In this document: positions 44,694 through 54,546 of the stretch, piece by piece | Layout: each line of letters starts with the position of its first letter | Position numbering within the stretch: position 1 is the first letter of the stretch | Program-made: the position numbers and the translations under genes | The notes under the pieces: model-generated | What the model was told of the DNA's origin: nothing | Seen by the model: only the letters and a program-made list of their open reading frames with translations | The model's database searches: none | NCBI GenBank assembly: GCA_903851305.1 | Contig: CAINNX010000171.1 | Span: 1-64,000, forward strand | Origin: an uncultured Hyphomicrobiales bacterium | Lineage (GTDB): Bacteria > Pseudomonadota > Alphaproteobacteria > Rhizobiales > Beijerinckiaceae | DNA: 64,000 nt | Direction of reading: 5' to 3'

Positions 44694-47531
44694 TCAGCCA
44701 ACCTCAGCCTTGCGCTTAGGCAGGGTTTTGGCAGGCCCCTCGAAAACATCCAGCAGGGCTTTGCGGATCGTGCCTTGCCGATTGACGGCAGTGATCTTCA
44801 GCCCCGTGAGGTCGGTCACATAGAAGACGTCGACCGCCTTTTCACCAAAGGTCGCCACATGCGCCGAGCCAATGTTGAGGTTGAGACGCGACAGGGCCGC
44901 GGTGAGGTCAAACAGCAGGCCTGGACGATCAAGGCCAGAGACCTCCAGCACCGTGTATTTGTTCGACAGATTGTTGTCGATGGTGACGTCGGGTGCCAAT
45001 GGGAAGGTTTTGTCGACAGGCTTGGGGCCACCCAGTCGATTGGCAATGGCCTCCGACAGGCGGATTTCACCGCGCAGCGCCTTTTCAATCGCATCAGCCA
45101 CACGTGCGGCGCGACGCAATTCATCCTCATCACGATCAAAGGCGCGGCTGATGGCAATCGTGTCCAGCGCCAGACCATCGGTCGTCGTGAAAATCTGCGC
45201 ATCGACAATATTGGCGCCAGATGCCGCGCAAGCCCCGGCAATGATCGACAGGAGGCGCGGATGGTCCGGCGCAATCACGGTCAATTCTGTCACTCCGCGG
45301 AAAGCATCCGTTGCCACTTCTGTGGCAAGCGAGCGCATTTCGACCTCCGTGAGGCGCAAAAGATGAGCATGTTTGATCTTGTGGGTGAGATCAACCTTGA
45401 GCCAGTAGGCGGGATAATGGCGCGCCGCATAAGCGTCAAATTCCGGATCAGATAGTCCGGGGAGCGCCGCGCGCAGATCTTCCTGTGCCTTGATCACGCG
45501 CTGCTTGCGGTCGATGGCTGAGTGACCACCTGCTAGCAGGACTTCTGTTTCCCAATAGAGCGTGCGCAACAGCTGACCTTTCCAGCCGTTCCACACACCC
45601 GGACCCACGGCGCGGATATCGCACACGGTGAGCACGAGCAGCATGCGCAGACGCTCCAGCGTTTGCACCGTATTGGCAAACATCTGGATCGTTTTGGGAT
45701 CCGACAAGTCGCGACTATGGGCCACATTGGACATGACCAGATGCGTATCGATCAACCAGGCAACCGTATCAGTCTCCGCATCTGACAGACCCAGCCGCGG
45801 GCACAGCTCACGTGCCACGCGGGCACCCGCAATCGAATGATCTTCTTCACGCCCCTTGGCAATGTCATGCAAGAAAAGTGCAACATAAAGCGCAGTGCGA
45901 TTGGAAATAGAAGGCAGGATTTCCGAACAGACGGGGTGGTCTTCCGCCAAACGCCCGCTTTCGATGCCTGACAAAATACCGACGGTGCGCAGCAAATGCT
46001 CATCAACCGTATAGTGATGATACATGTTGAACTGCATCAACGCGACAATGCGACCAAAATCGGGGATGAAGCGGCCCAGCACGCCTGCTTCATTCATCGC
46101 GCGCAAAACGCTTTCGGGCATTTTGTTGGAGGTCACAATGTCGATGAAGAGCCTATTGGCTTCAGGGTCTTTGCGCAGTTTCGCATCAATGCGCTTCAGC
46201 GATTGCGTGACAAGGCGCGTGGCGTCCGGATGGATCGCCAGCTCATGCTTGTCAGCCAATTGATAGAGCCGCAGCAGATTGACGGGATCCTTTTCGAACA
46301 CTTTGTCAGAGGTGACGGTGATGCGTCCATGTTCACTGGCAAAATTGCCGCCCGGCAGAGCGCGCTTGCTTGGACGCAGTTTCCCAATGAAACGGTTCAG
46401 CATCGCGCGCGGCTTAGCCTGACGCTCTTCCATAGCTGCGCAAACGATGGCGGTGAGATCACCCACATCTTTGGCCATCAGGAAGTAATGCTTCATGAAG
46501 CGTTCGACGTCAGACAGGCCGGCATGACTGACATAGCCCAGGCGCTGTGCAATCGCGCGTTGCACGTCAAAGCTTAAGCGCTCTTCAGCACGGCCTGTGA
46601 AAAAATGCAGCTGGCAACGCACCCGCCACAAAAATTCTTCGCAGCGATGAAACAGGCGCAATTCAGTGGCGCTGAACAGACCAGCTTCCACCAATTGTGA
46701 CGCATCGCGCACGCGATAGACATATTTGGCAATCCAGAACAGCGTGTTGAGATCACGCAAGCCCCCCTTGCCCTCTTTGACGTTAGGTTCGACCAGATAG
46801 CGTGATGTACCTGCACGCTGGATGCGCTGATCGCGCTCGGCCAATTTTGCAGCCACAAATTCGGCTGCTGTATTTTTGACAATCTCATTGTCAAAGCGAT
46901 CACGCATTTCAGCAAAGAGTTGCTTGTCACCCAGAATATAGCGGGCTTCAAGCAAGGCCGTGCGAATGGTCATGTCATCTCTTGCCTGACGCAGGCACTC
47001 TTCCACCGAACGAGTCGAATGGCCGACCTTCTGGCGCAAATCCCACAGCACATAGAGCATGGCTTCCACCACGCTTTCACCCCATGGCGTCTGCTTGTAG
47101 GGCAGCAGGAACAGCAAATCGATGTCGGAGCCCGGCGCCAACGTGTCGCGCCCGTAGCCGCCGACCGCCACCACACACAAACGCTCAGCCGCGGAGGGAT
47201 AGGGCGAGGGATAAACATGCGTCACAACATAGGTGTAGATGGCGCGGATCAGCTCGTCTTCGAGGTATGAGAGCCGCTGCGCGCAAGCAATGCCACGGCC
47301 ATTCTCGTCAAGCAGCCGGCGCGCAATTTCGCGCCCTTCATCCAGAGCTTCACGGAACCGCGCCACAGCAGCAATGCGCAGTGCTTCTTTATTGTCTCCA
47401 AGCGCCCGCGCCAGCTCCGCAATATCAGCGTCGAGCCTCTGGCTATCAATAACAGCTGTGCGGCCAGGCTCCGTGCGACTGCGGGAGCGCTTGGCTGGCG
47501 GGTTTGAGATGCTGGAAGAGGCGAGGGTCAT
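44694..47531 (-). CDS. glnD: Bifunctional [protein-PII] uridylyltransferase/uridylyl-removing enzyme
   Basis: Main glutamine sensor of nitrogen control; adds UMP to PII proteins when nitrogen is scarce and removes it when glutamine is high. 945 aa. Nucleotidyltransferase motif GGYGRDTLAPGSDIDLLFL, the bundle (VKEGKGGLRDLNTLFWIAKY), HD hydrolase domain (LFLHDIAKGREEDHS), and two C-terminal ACT domains (VIAPDHPRLLSIIAGA; VSGLDRPGLLFDLTAALS). ATG 47531 is chosen over an upstream frame extension. The PII-NtrC cascade it feeds fits the sigma-54 urea operon about 7 kb away. Confidence 0.96.
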   Translation of the reverse strand: MTLASSSISNPPAKRSRSRTEPGRTAVIDSQRLDADIAELARALGDNKEALRIAAVARFREALDEGREIARRLLDENGRGIACAQRLSYLEDELIRAIYTYVVTHVYPSPYPSAAERLCVVAVGGYGRDTLAPGSDIDLLFLLPYKQTPWGESVVEAMLYVLWDLRQKVGHSTRSVEECLRQARDDMTIRTALLEARYILGDKQLFAEMRDRFDNEIVKNTAAEFVAAKLAERDQRIQRAGTSRYLVEPNVKEGKGGLRDLNTLFWIAKYVYRVRDASQLVEAGLFSATELRLFHRCEEFLWRVRCQLHFFTGRAEERLSFDVQRAIAQRLGYVSHAGLSDVERFMKHYFLMAKDVGDLTAIVCAAMEERQAKPRAMLNRFIGKLRPSKRALPGGNFASEHGRITVTSDKVFEKDPVNLLRLYQLADKHELAIHPDATRLVTQSLKRIDAKLRKDPEANRLFIDIVTSNKMPESVLRAMNEAGVLGRFIPDFGRIVALMQFNMYHHYTVDEHLLRTVGILSGIESGRLAEDHPVCSEILPSISNRTALYVALFLHDIAKGREEDHSIAGARVARELCPRLGLSDAETDTVAWLIDTHLVMSNVAHSRDLSDPKTIQMFANTVQTLERLRMLLVLTVCDIRAVGPGVWNGWKGQLLRTLYWETEVLLAGGHSAIDRKQRVIKAQEDLRAALPGLSDPEFDAYAARHYPAYWLKVDLTHKIKHAHLLRLTEVEMRSLATEVATDAFRGVTELTVIAPDHPRLLSIIAGACAASGANIVDAQIFTTTDGLALDTIAISRAFDRDEDELRRAARVADAIEKALRGEIRLSEAIANRLGGPKPVDKTFPLAPDVTIDNNLSNKYTVLEVSGLDRPGLLFDLTAALSRLNLNIGSAHVATFGEKAVDVFYVTDLTGLKITAVNRQGTIRKALLDVFEGPAKTLPKRKAEVG

Positions 47532-47573
47532 GGCCCCATTATTAGCATGCCCGCGCCACACAGGGCCAGCGTG

Positions 47574-48518
47574 TCAGACGCCACGCTTGGCCTCAATCGC
47601 GTCCCAAATGTCGAGGGCCAGGTCAGGCCCGCCAAGCCGTTTGATCGCCCGCACACCCGTGGGAGAGGTCACATTGATTTCGGTCAGATTGCCATCAATG
47701 ACGTCAATTCCGACAAAAAGCAGGCCCCTTTTCCTGAGCTCCGGCCCAATGGTCTCACAGATTTCTCGCTCACGCGGGGTGAGGTCGGTCGCGGCTGCCG
47801 CGCCGCCACGCACCATATTGGAACGGATATCATCTTCGGCTGGCACGCGGTTCACCGCGCCTTTGGCCACGCCATCAACCAGAATGATGCGCTTGTCGCC
47901 CTTGGACACCGCTGGCAAGAATTTCTGTATGACCCAAGGCTCGCGGAACGTCACCGTGAACATGTCAAACAGCGATCCAAAATTGGGGTCCCGCTGCGCG
48001 ATCTTGAAGACAGCCGACCCGCCATGGCCATGCAATGGCTTCATCACCACATCGCCATGCTCGGCGCGGAATGCTTCGATCAGCGCTTTGTCACGTGCAA
48101 TCAAAGTTGGCGGCATGAGATGGGGGTAATTCATCACAAACAGCTTTTCAGGCGCATTGCGCACGCTGGCGGGATCATTGACCACCAGCACTTTGGGATG
48201 CACACGCTCCAACATGTGTGTGGAGGTGATATAGGCCAGATCAAACGGCGGATCTTGGCGCAGCAAGATCACATCCATCTCTGTCAGATTGCGCTCTTGG
48301 GGGGGGCCGAGCGTCACATGATCGCCCACCACATCACGCACGGTGATCGACTGCATATTCGCGACAATGTCACTGCCGCGCTGGCCGAGCTTGTCAGGCA
48401 TATAATAGAAAAGTTTATGTCCGCGCGCTTGCGCTTCGAGCAGAAGCGCGAAAGTGGAATCGCCCGCAATATTGATCTTTTCAATCGGGTCCATCTGGAC
48501 GGCGACGGTCAGAGACAT
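47574..48518 (-). CDS. gshB: Glutathione synthetase
   Basis: ATP-dependent ligation of gamma-glutamylcysteine and glycine, 314 aa. N-terminal domain ([18 protein letters not shown]), ATP-grasp segments [21 protein letters not shown], and the metal-binding end [19 protein letters not shown]. Start ATG 48518. Follows yraN by 42 bp on the minus strand. Confidence 0.96.
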   Translation of the reverse strand: MSLTVAVQMDPIEKINIAGDSTFALLLEAQARGHKLFYYMPDKLGQRGSDIVANMQSITVRDVVGDHVTLGPPQERNLTEMDVILLRQDPPFDLAYITSTHMLERVHPKVLVVNDPASVRNAPEKLFVMNYPHLMPPTLIARDKALIEAFRAEHGDVVMKPLHGHGGSAVFKIAQRDPNFGSLFDMFTVTFREPWVIQKFLPAVSKGDKRIILVDGVAKGAVNRVPAEDDIRSNMVRGGAAAATDLTPREREICETIGPELRKRGLLFVGIDVIDGNLTEINVTSPTGVRAIKRLGGPDLALDIWDAIEAKRGV

Positions 48519-48560
48519 GTTTTGATCCTCATTGATGCAGGCCCGTTTGTTATAGAGGAA

Positions 48561-48941
48561 TTACAGCGCCAATTCAAAAGCGCCCGGCACATGCTCTGGT
48601 AGCCGCCACGGCACAAGCAGCATCGCATCGCCGCGGAAACTGCAGGCCTGATGAGCGTGATGGCGCGCCAACCAATGACGCGCGGCTTTGGAGATGCGTT
48701 GCACTTTGGGGCCATCAATAGCGAAAAGTGCGCCGTCGCGGGTCTGGCGTGCTTTCACTTCCACGAAAATGACGAGGCCTGCGCGCCGCGCGACAATATC
48801 AATCTCACCGCCATGGGCTGTATATGAGAGATTAAGAATACGCCAGCCATGCAAGCGCAACCACAACCGCGCAAAAAATTCTGCCTCGATCCCGAGACCT
48901 CGGGCGCGGCGCCGACTTTGTGTTGAACGCTGGCCGCTCAG
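48561..48941 (-). CDS. YraN family protein (UPF0102)
   Basis: 126-aa endonuclease-fold protein of unknown role. The family core GGEIDIVARRAGLVIFVEVKAR carries the Glu, Asp, Glu-x-Lys residues of nuclease folds. The conserved N-terminus (RGLGIEAEFFARLWLRLHGWRIL) lies upstream of the only usual start (TTG 48866), so translation should begin earlier; the frame has no ATG, GTG or TTG there, but a CTG at 48941 overlaps the rsmI stop (CTGA) and gives a basic N-terminus and normal length. The order rsmI-yraN-gshB is common in alphaproteobacteria. Confidence 0.85.
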   Translation of the reverse strand: MSGQRSTQSRRRARGLGIEAEFFARLWLRLHGWRILNLSYTAHGGEIDIVARRAGLVIFVEVKARQTRDGALFAIDGPKVQRISKAARHWLARHHAHQACSFRGDAMLLVPWRLPEHVPGAFELAL

Positions 48942-49855
48942 CCGTCGCCTCCATCAGCTTCCGCCGACAATTGAATGGCGCGCGCGTAGACGCGCCGGCG
49001 TGGCAGACCAACTTCAGCGGCCACGACACTGGCGGCATCCTTCACCGAAAACTTTTGCATCGCTTCGATGAGACGTGAATCAAGATCAGCAGCGCCCACT
49101 TCAGCATCATCTGCACCGGGCGGGCCGACCAGCAGCACAATCTCGCCCTTGGGCGGATCTTCTGCTGCCAGTTGATCAGCAAGGCTGCGCAATGAACCAC
49201 GCCGCACCGTCTCGAAATGCTTGGTCAATTCGCGCGCCACAGCCGCTTCGCGCCGACCCAGCACAACGGCAAGATCGTTCAAAGTTTCGGCCAATCGGCG
49301 GGGGCTTTCAAAAAACACCAGAGTTCCGGGAATGGCCGCCAATTCGCCAATGCGCTGGCGACGCGCGCCTGATTTCGAGGGCAGAAACCCTTCGAAGAAA
49401 AAACGATCCGTCGGCAAGCCCGCCACAACAAGCGCGGCCAGCACAGCTGACGCGCCCGGCACAGCGGTCACAGGCGTGCCTTGATCAACGGCATCGGCTA
49501 CCAGTTTGAAGCCAGGATCAGAGACGAGCGGCGTGCCTGCATCAGACACCAACGCAAGCGCCGCTCCCTCTTTCAAGCGTGCCAGCAAATGCGGGCGCAC
49601 CACAGCCGCATTATGTTCGTGATAGGCCACCAGCGGCGTCGAGATGCCGTAATGGGCGAGGAGATTTTTGGTGACGCGCGTGTCTTCCGCCAGCACGGCA
49701 TCCGCTGCAGCAAGGGTTGATAAAGCGCGCAGCGAAATATCACGCAAATTGCCAATGGGTGTTGCGACCACATGCAGCCCCGGCGCAAGCGGCTCCGCCT
49801 CGGCCTTGAGGCCAAGCGCCGTATAAGAGCCACCCCTGCTAGTATGTCCGCTCAC
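48938..49855 (-). CDS. rsmI: 16S rRNA (cytidine(1402)-2'-O)-methyltransferase
   Basis: SAM-dependent tetrapyrrole-methylase-fold enzyme that 2'-O-methylates C1402 of 16S rRNA, 305 aa. Signature strand LHVVATPIGNLRDISLRAL, AEDTRVTKNLLAHYGI, ALVSDAGTPLVSDPGFKLV, AVPGASAVLAALVVAGLPTDRF and FFESPRRLAETL. GTG 49855 is the start. Divergent from the LpoA-like lipoprotein gene, a widespread arrangement. Confidence 0.95.
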   Translation of the reverse strand: MSGHTSRGGSYTALGLKAEAEPLAPGLHVVATPIGNLRDISLRALSTLAAADAVLAEDTRVTKNLLAHYGISTPLVAYHEHNAAVVRPHLLARLKEGAALALVSDAGTPLVSDPGFKLVADAVDQGTPVTAVPGASAVLAALVVAGLPTDRFFFEGFLPSKSGARRQRIGELAAIPGTLVFFESPRRLAETLNDLAVVLGRREAAVARELTKHFETVRRGSLRSLADQLAAEDPPKGEIVLLVGPPGADDAEVGAADLDSRLIEAMQKFSVKDAASVVAAEVGLPRRRVYARAIQLSAEADGGDG

Positions 49856-50071
49856 CCGACTGTCTCCATCTCACGTCCGGCATAGTTTAGCGCCCCAGAC
49901 TGACCAGGGTCGTTCTTTATATCGTTTATTTTGTCCTGTATAGAGAACAGAAGACCAAAGCCTCGCCACAGTTTAGGCCTTTTTCCTACCCCATATTGCC
50001 GCTCGACGCGCTTTGTGGCTTTTCATGGGGGCGCGCCGCCAGCGCTTGTGAACGGCGGCCCGGAGGCAATT

Positions 50072-51268
50072 GTGCAATACGCTCTTTCGAACATATCCAT
50101 TTTGCGCCGAAACCTTATTATGGCCGCGCCACTTGTGACACTTCTGTTGGCGGGTTGCGGCCCCACGGGTCGCCCGCAACAGGCCCCCTTGTCGGCCCCA
50201 ATCACGCCGGTGGAATCAGAAAATCTCACCGCACCGCTCAATGAATCGCGCGCCCGCGTCGCGCTGATCCTGACGCTCACACAAGGCGGGCGTCCCAGCA
50301 CTGTTGGCCAAGCCATGCGCAATGCCGCCGAACTCGCGGTGTCGGAAGTGGGCGCGACCAATCTTGATCTCATCATCAAAGACGATCTCTCCACACTCGA
50401 TGGTGCACGCCAGGCAGCGCAAGCAGCCCTTGCCGAGGGGGCCGAGCTGATCATCGGCCCCCTCTATGCACCAAATGTAAAAGAAGTCGGGCGCTTGGCC
50501 CGCGCCGCCAACAAACCTGTGATTGGTTTTTCAACTGATACCAGCACGGCATCACGCAGCACTTATCTGTTGTCGTTCCTGATTGAAGGCTATGTCGACC
50601 GCGTCATTGATCATGCTTTGTCACGCGGCAAGAAAAACTTTGCCGCCCTCGCCCCTGAAAATGATTATGGCAATGTGGCGATCAATCAATTTGTTGATCT
50701 GGCTGGCAAGCGCGGTTTGCGTGTCGAGATCGAACGCTATGCACCGGGCCAACCCGGCCCCGCTGTGCAAAGGCTCGCCAGCAAATCCGGTCAGATTGAT
50801 GCTTTGTTCATTCCAGAACAGGCAGAAAATATGTCCGCCGTTGCAGGTCTGCTGAGCGCCAATGGTCTCGATAGCAAGAAGGTGCAAATTCTGGGCACGG
50901 GCCTATGGAACGATGCGCGCGTGCTCAATCTTCCAGCGCTGCAAGGCGCATGGTTTGCCACCCCCGACAATGCGGGCTTCAATGCCTTTGCAGGCCGCTA
51001 TCGCGCGCGCTTTGGTTCAGAGCCCGCACGCATTGCAACGCTGGCCTATGATGCAGCCGCACTCGCCACCGCTTTGGCCAAAACCCAGGGCGATGCGCGC
51101 TTTTCAGAAGGCGTGCTGACATCACCCACAGGCTTTAATGGCACAGATGGACTCTTCCGCTTCACGCCGGAGGGTTTGAACGAGCGCGGCCTTGCCATTC
51201 TTGAAGTGCGCAGCGGTGCTGCCACAACGATCAGTCCGGCAGCCAAATCATTTGCCTCCGGCACTTAG
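50072..51268 (+). CDS. Penicillin-binding protein activator, LpoA-like lipoprotein
   Basis: 398-aa lipoprotein with a type 1 periplasmic-binding fold (Peripla_BP_6), related to the C-terminal domain of LpoA that stimulates PBP1A. Signal peptide with basic RR and lipobox LLLAGC. Domain start RVALILTLTQGGRPSTVGQAMRNAAELAV, then LIIGPLYAPNVKEVGRLA, VIGFSTD and FAALAPENDYG. GTG 50072 is chosen because GGAGG is 5 nt upstream and the basic residues are included; ATG 50120 would drop them. The stop (TAG) shares TTAG with the convergent hemW stop. Confidence 0.87.
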   Translation: MQYALSNISILRRNLIMAAPLVTLLLAGCGPTGRPQQAPLSAPITPVESENLTAPLNESRARVALILTLTQGGRPSTVGQAMRNAAELAVSEVGATNLDLIIKDDLSTLDGARQAAQAALAEGAELIIGPLYAPNVKEVGRLARAANKPVIGFSTDTSTASRSTYLLSFLIEGYVDRVIDHALSRGKKNFAALAPENDYGNVAINQFVDLAGKRGLRVEIERYAPGQPGPAVQRLASKSGQIDALFIPEQAENMSAVAGLLSANGLDSKKVQILGTGLWNDARVLNLPALQGAWFATPDNAGFNAFAGRYRARFGSEPARIATLAYDAAALATALAKTQGDARFSEGVLTSPTGFNGTDGLFRFTPEGLNERGLAILEVRSGAATTISPAAKSFASGT

Positions 51269-52431
51269 GCAGCGAGATCGGCCACAATCGCATCGAGCAC
51301 AGGAAAACCGGCTGGCGTCACGCGAATGCGCCCGTCGGCTGTTTCCTCGATCATGCCGTCACTCACCAGATTGGCGACACGCTTGGCATCCAATGTGCGC
51401 CCTGAGAGGGCAACAAAGCGCTGCGGATCAATGCCTTCTTTAAGGCGCAGACCCATCAGCAAAAATTCATCACCCTGCGCTTCTTCGCTGAGCACTTCTG
51501 TCTCGATGATGCCGTGCGTTTCGCGCTCGACGAGATCAAGCCATTTTTCAGGATGCTTTTCGGTGGCCTGCGCAAGACGCCCTTCATTGGTGATGAGACG
51601 CCCATGGGCGCCGGGGCCAACGCCTGCATATTCGCCATAGCGCCAATAGACGAGATTATGACGGCTCTCGGCACCCGGGCGCGCGTGATTGGAAATCTCG
51701 TAAGCGGGAAGACCTGCAGCTTGCGTGACGTCTTGGGTCACATCCCATAGCGCACGTGATGTCTCTTCGTCGGGCATAGTGAGCTTGCCCGCATCAAAGA
51801 GCTTTTGAAACATTGTGTCGGGCTCAATGGTGAGCTGATAGAGCGATAAATGTTCAGCAGCGCGCGCAATCGCAGATGTCAGCTCGTCCTTCCAAGCCTT
51901 TGGTGTCTGGCCGGGGCGTGCATAGATCAGATCAAACGAGAAGCGATCGAAAATGGACGCAGCAATTGCCACAGCTGCCATGGCCTCATCTGCTGTATGC
52001 ATGCGGCCCAAGCGTTTTAGATCAACATCATTCATGGCCTGCACGCCAAGCGATACGCGATTGACGCCTGCGGCGCGAAAACCACGGAAACGCTCTGCTT
52101 CGACACTGGTCGGATTGGCTTCGAGTGTGATTTCAGCGCCGGGCGCAACAGTCCATGCACCTGCGATGGCGTCAAGAATGGCACCCACAGTCTGCGGTTC
52201 CATCAATGACGGCGTGCCGCCTCCGAAGAAAATGGATGTGACCTTGCGGCCAGGTGCCAACCCCGCGCGATGCGCAATCTCGCGCTGAAAGGCAGCGACA
52301 AAGCGCGCCTGGTCAACAGGCTTGTAGCGAACATGCGAATTGAAATCGCAATAAGGGCATTTCGACAGACAGAAGGGCCAATGGACGTAAACGCCAAAGC
52401 CGGGAGCGAAATTTTGCGGAGTGGATGACAT
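51265..52431 (-). CDS. hemW: Radical SAM family heme chaperone HemW
   Basis: Coproporphyrinogen III oxidase-like radical SAM protein now regarded as a heme chaperone; 388 aa. Cluster motif C-x3-C-x2-C in FCLSKCPYCDFNSH, followed by the GGGTPSL SAM segment, GVQAMNDVDLKRLGR and a HemW C-terminal domain. HemW, unlike HemN, has the CPYCDF form seen here. Start ATG 52431. It lies 77 bp after rdgB on the minus strand; the gap has a hairpin. Confidence 0.94.
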   Translation of the reverse strand: MSSTPQNFAPGFGVYVHWPFCLSKCPYCDFNSHVRYKPVDQARFVAAFQREIAHRAGLAPGRKVTSIFFGGGTPSLMEPQTVGAILDAIAGAWTVAPGAEITLEANPTSVEAERFRGFRAAGVNRVSLGVQAMNDVDLKRLGRMHTADEAMAAVAIAASIFDRFSFDLIYARPGQTPKAWKDELTSAIARAAEHLSLYQLTIEPDTMFQKLFDAGKLTMPDEETSRALWDVTQDVTQAAGLPAYEISNHARPGAESRHNLVYWRYGEYAGVGPGAHGRLITNEGRLAQATEKHPEKWLDLVERETHGIIETEVLSEEAQGDEFLLMGLRLKEGIDPQRFVALSGRTLDAKRVANLVSDGMIEETADGRIRVTPAGFPVLDAIVADLAA

Positions 52432-52481
52432 GGCGCTTTATCGCATGTTTCGCACGTCATTACGAGCCACGCGCGCGCCCC

Positions 52482-52499
52482 TCTCCTGCTTGCAGGAGA
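52482..52499. repeat. Inverted repeat between rdgB and hemW
   Basis: TCTCCTGC-TT-GCAGGAGA, perfect eight-base arms, 10 bp after the rdgB stop. Adjacent GTCATTACGAGCC (52457) resembles the tip of the REP-like family. Could reduce read-through into hemW. Confidence 0.6.
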
Positions 52500-52508
52500 A
52501 GGGAAGGC

Positions 52509-53147
52509 TCACTTAACGAGGCAAGCCTTCGCCAGATCCTGAAAGGCACGCGCGCGATGCGACAAAGCACGTGAACCATCCGCAGGAAGCCCGTGCTTTT
52601 CGTCTGATGTCATTTCACCAAAGGTGCGCCCGTGACCTTCCGGCAGAAACATGGGATCATAACCAAAACCCGCTGTGCCGCGCGGTGGCCAGACGAGATC
52701 GCCGTCGATGCGGCCTTCGAAATGCTCGACATGGCCATCGGGCCAAGCAATGCACAGCGCCGAAATAAACCAAGCCTTGCGCGCAGCCTCTCGACCAATG
52801 CCTTTGGCGATGAGCTCGGCATCAATGCGCGCCATGGCGGCATCGAATTTTTTATCAACCGCCCAACGCGCCGAATAAATGCCAGGCGCACCATCGAGAC
52901 CTTCAACACAAATGCCGCTGTCATCGGCGAAGGACGGCAAGCCTGAGGCTTCTGCACCGGCGCGCGCTTTGATTTCAGCATTGGCCATAAAGGTCAGGCC
53001 GGTCTCTTCGGGCTCGCCAAGATTAAGCTCGCCAGCCGAAACGGCCCTAATGCCGTAAGGCTCCAGCAGCTCACGCATTTCCGCAAGCTTGCCGGCATTA
53101 TGCGTGGCGATGAGAATTTTGCCTTCGAGGCGACGATGCTCTGACAC
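52509..53147 (-). CDS. rdgB: Non-canonical purine NTP pyrophosphatase RdgB/HAM1
   Basis: Hydrolyses ITP, dITP and XTP to prevent their use in nucleic acids; 212 aa. N-terminal motif ILIATHNAGKLAEM (substrate-binding TxxNxxK), metal site SFADDSGICVEGL, then GDLVWPPRGTAGFGYDPMFLPEG and the SHRARAF end. Start GTG 53147; no ATG fits. Ends shortly before hemW; both transcribed together. Confidence 0.95.
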   Translation of the reverse strand: MSEHRRLEGKILIATHNAGKLAEMRELLEPYGIRAVSAGELNLGEPEETGLTFMANAEIKARAGAEASGLPSFADDSGICVEGLDGAPGIYSARWAVDKKFDAAMARIDAELIAKGIGREAARKAWFISALCIAWPDGHVEHFEGRIDGDLVWPPRGTAGFGYDPMFLPEGHGRTFGEMTSDEKHGLPADGSRALSHRARAFQDLAKACLVK

Positions 53148-53230
53148 AAGCGAATCTTTCTGTTTTGACCGGTGCGCAATCTGTCACGAATGCACACCGA
53201 ACGAAACAGGGCTTGCGCCCACCCGCTGTA

Positions 53231-54211
53231 TCATTCGATCTTGATTTTCGCAGCATTGACGACTTCTGCCCAACGCGGAATTTCCTTGGCGATAAAATCT
53301 CGGAATTCCTCTGGTGTCGTCACCCAGACATCCGCACCATCGCGCGCCAACGCCGTGACAATATCGGGATCGGTCATGGCCTTGCGAATTTCTGCATTGA
53401 GGCGATCGACAATCGGCTTGGGTGTGCCAGCGGGTGCCAAAATGCCATACCATTGATCAGCCTCGAAGCCGGGATAACCCTGCTCGGCTATGGTCGGGAT
53501 ATCTTTCATGGCCGGCACGCGCTTGGGGCTGGAAATGCCCAGTGCGCGCAAAGTGCCCGCTTCCACATGCGGCAGAACAGCCGGTGCGCCCGTCATCGTG
53601 AGTTGGACAACATTTGCGAGCAGATCCTGCACGGCAGGCGCGGTGCCGCGATAGGGCACATGGGTCATTTGCGTGCCGGTTGCGACCATGAAGGCCGCCA
53701 TCGCAATATGGGCCGCACTGCCATTGCCGCCCGAGCAATTATTGAGCTTGCCCGGATTGGCTTTGGCATAGGCCACGAGCTCGGCCACATTTTTGACGGG
53801 CAAGGTGGGGTGCACGACCAGCACATTATGAACGCTGGCCAACATGGTGAGATGGGCAAACCCCTTCACCGGGTCATAGCCAAGGTTGGGATAAAGGCTC
53901 GGGTTCACGCCCAGAGTGCCGATATGGCCCATGATCAATGTGTGGCCATCCGGTGTGGCACGCGACACCGCGGTGGAGGCGACCGCCCCGCCCGCCCCTG
54001 CCCGGTTCTCAATCACAAAAGCCTTGCCAAAAGCCTCGCCGAGCTTTTGGCCCAAGAGACGCGCCAGAATATCCGTCGAGCCGCCAGGTGTGAATGGCAC
54101 CACCAAGGTCACATTCTGTGTGGGATAGGCACTTTGGGCCAAAGCCTCGCCCATCATCGGCGCAAAGGCGGCCATGCTGATCTGGAACTTCAAAAATGAA
54201 CGGCGATCCAT
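53231..54211 (-). CDS. Tripartite tricarboxylate transporter substrate-binding protein (Bug family)
   Basis: Periplasmic solute receptor of the TctC/Bug type, 326 aa. Twin-arginine-type start MDRRSFLKFQ then a hydrophobic stretch; family core VVPFTPGGSTDILARLLGQKL (carboxylate-binding loop), IENRAGAGGAVASTAVSRA, GHIGTLGVNPSLY, YPGFEADQWYGILAPAGTP. ATG 54211 has GGAGG at the best distance. No membrane components (tctA/tctB) are nearby, so it is an orphan receptor, as is common for this family. Ligand not predictable (often carboxylates). Confidence 0.92.
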   Translation of the reverse strand: MDRRSFLKFQISMAAFAPMMGEALAQSAYPTQNVTLVVPFTPGGSTDILARLLGQKLGEAFGKAFVIENRAGAGGAVASTAVSRATPDGHTLIMGHIGTLGVNPSLYPNLGYDPVKGFAHLTMLASVHNVLVVHPTLPVKNVAELVAYAKANPGKLNNCSGGNGSAAHIAMAAFMVATGTQMTHVPYRGTAPAVQDLLANVVQLTMTGAPAVLPHVEAGTLRALGISSPKRVPAMKDIPTIAEQGYPGFEADQWYGILAPAGTPKPIVDRLNAEIRKAMTDPDIVTALARDGADVWVTTPEEFRDFIAKEIPRWAEVVNAAKIKIE

Positions 54212-54436
54212 AAGTCCTCCGATGGTCGGGCCGGTGAGCCCCGGTCTCTGTATGACTTTAACGGCAAGAATGGCTTGCTCAAGCACGACTTAAGCAAGAG
54301 CGGCTGTGCCGCGTTCAAAAATACGGCATACCGCGCCGCTGGGCCGAAGACTGACTCATCATGCGGCGAAGTGGCGAGGCAGAGGGCAGCTGAGCGCCCT
54401 TTTTTGGAAGGCTAAGAATCTGCCTGCCTAATTTTT

Positions 54437-54452
54437 GAGCACATCGCTGCTC
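54437..54452. promoter_or_regulatory. Palindrome upstream of the urt promoter (possible activator site)
   Basis: GAGCA-CATCGC-TGCTC, about 100 bp upstream of the sigma-54 box. Enhancer sites for NtrC lie at about this distance, but the sequence is only loosely like the GCAC-N7-GTGC pattern. The rest of the 437-bp gap (54212-54648) shows a weak stem with six T near 54384-54405 and nothing coding. Confidence 0.35.
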
Positions 54453-54546
54453 CTAATGAAGCAAAAAGCTCAGGCACGGACATCGTCCTCTGCGCTCAAA
54501 CGAGGCGCCCCTTTGGAAAAGCCCAACAAAGCAGCCCTCACCCCTC

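Noticed and set aside
47547..48602. Open frame antisense to gshB
   Set aside because: Shadow of gshB codon bias with no recognisable domain.
53165..54199. Open frame antisense to the Bug receptor gene (344 codons)
   Set aside because: Residue composition is that of a reverse shadow (rich in His, Gly, Arg); the receptor frame has clear motifs.
54384..54405. Terminator-like stem GGGC/GCCC plus six T upstream of urtA
   Set aside because: The stem is only four pairs and no plus-strand gene ends before it; kept only as a remark.
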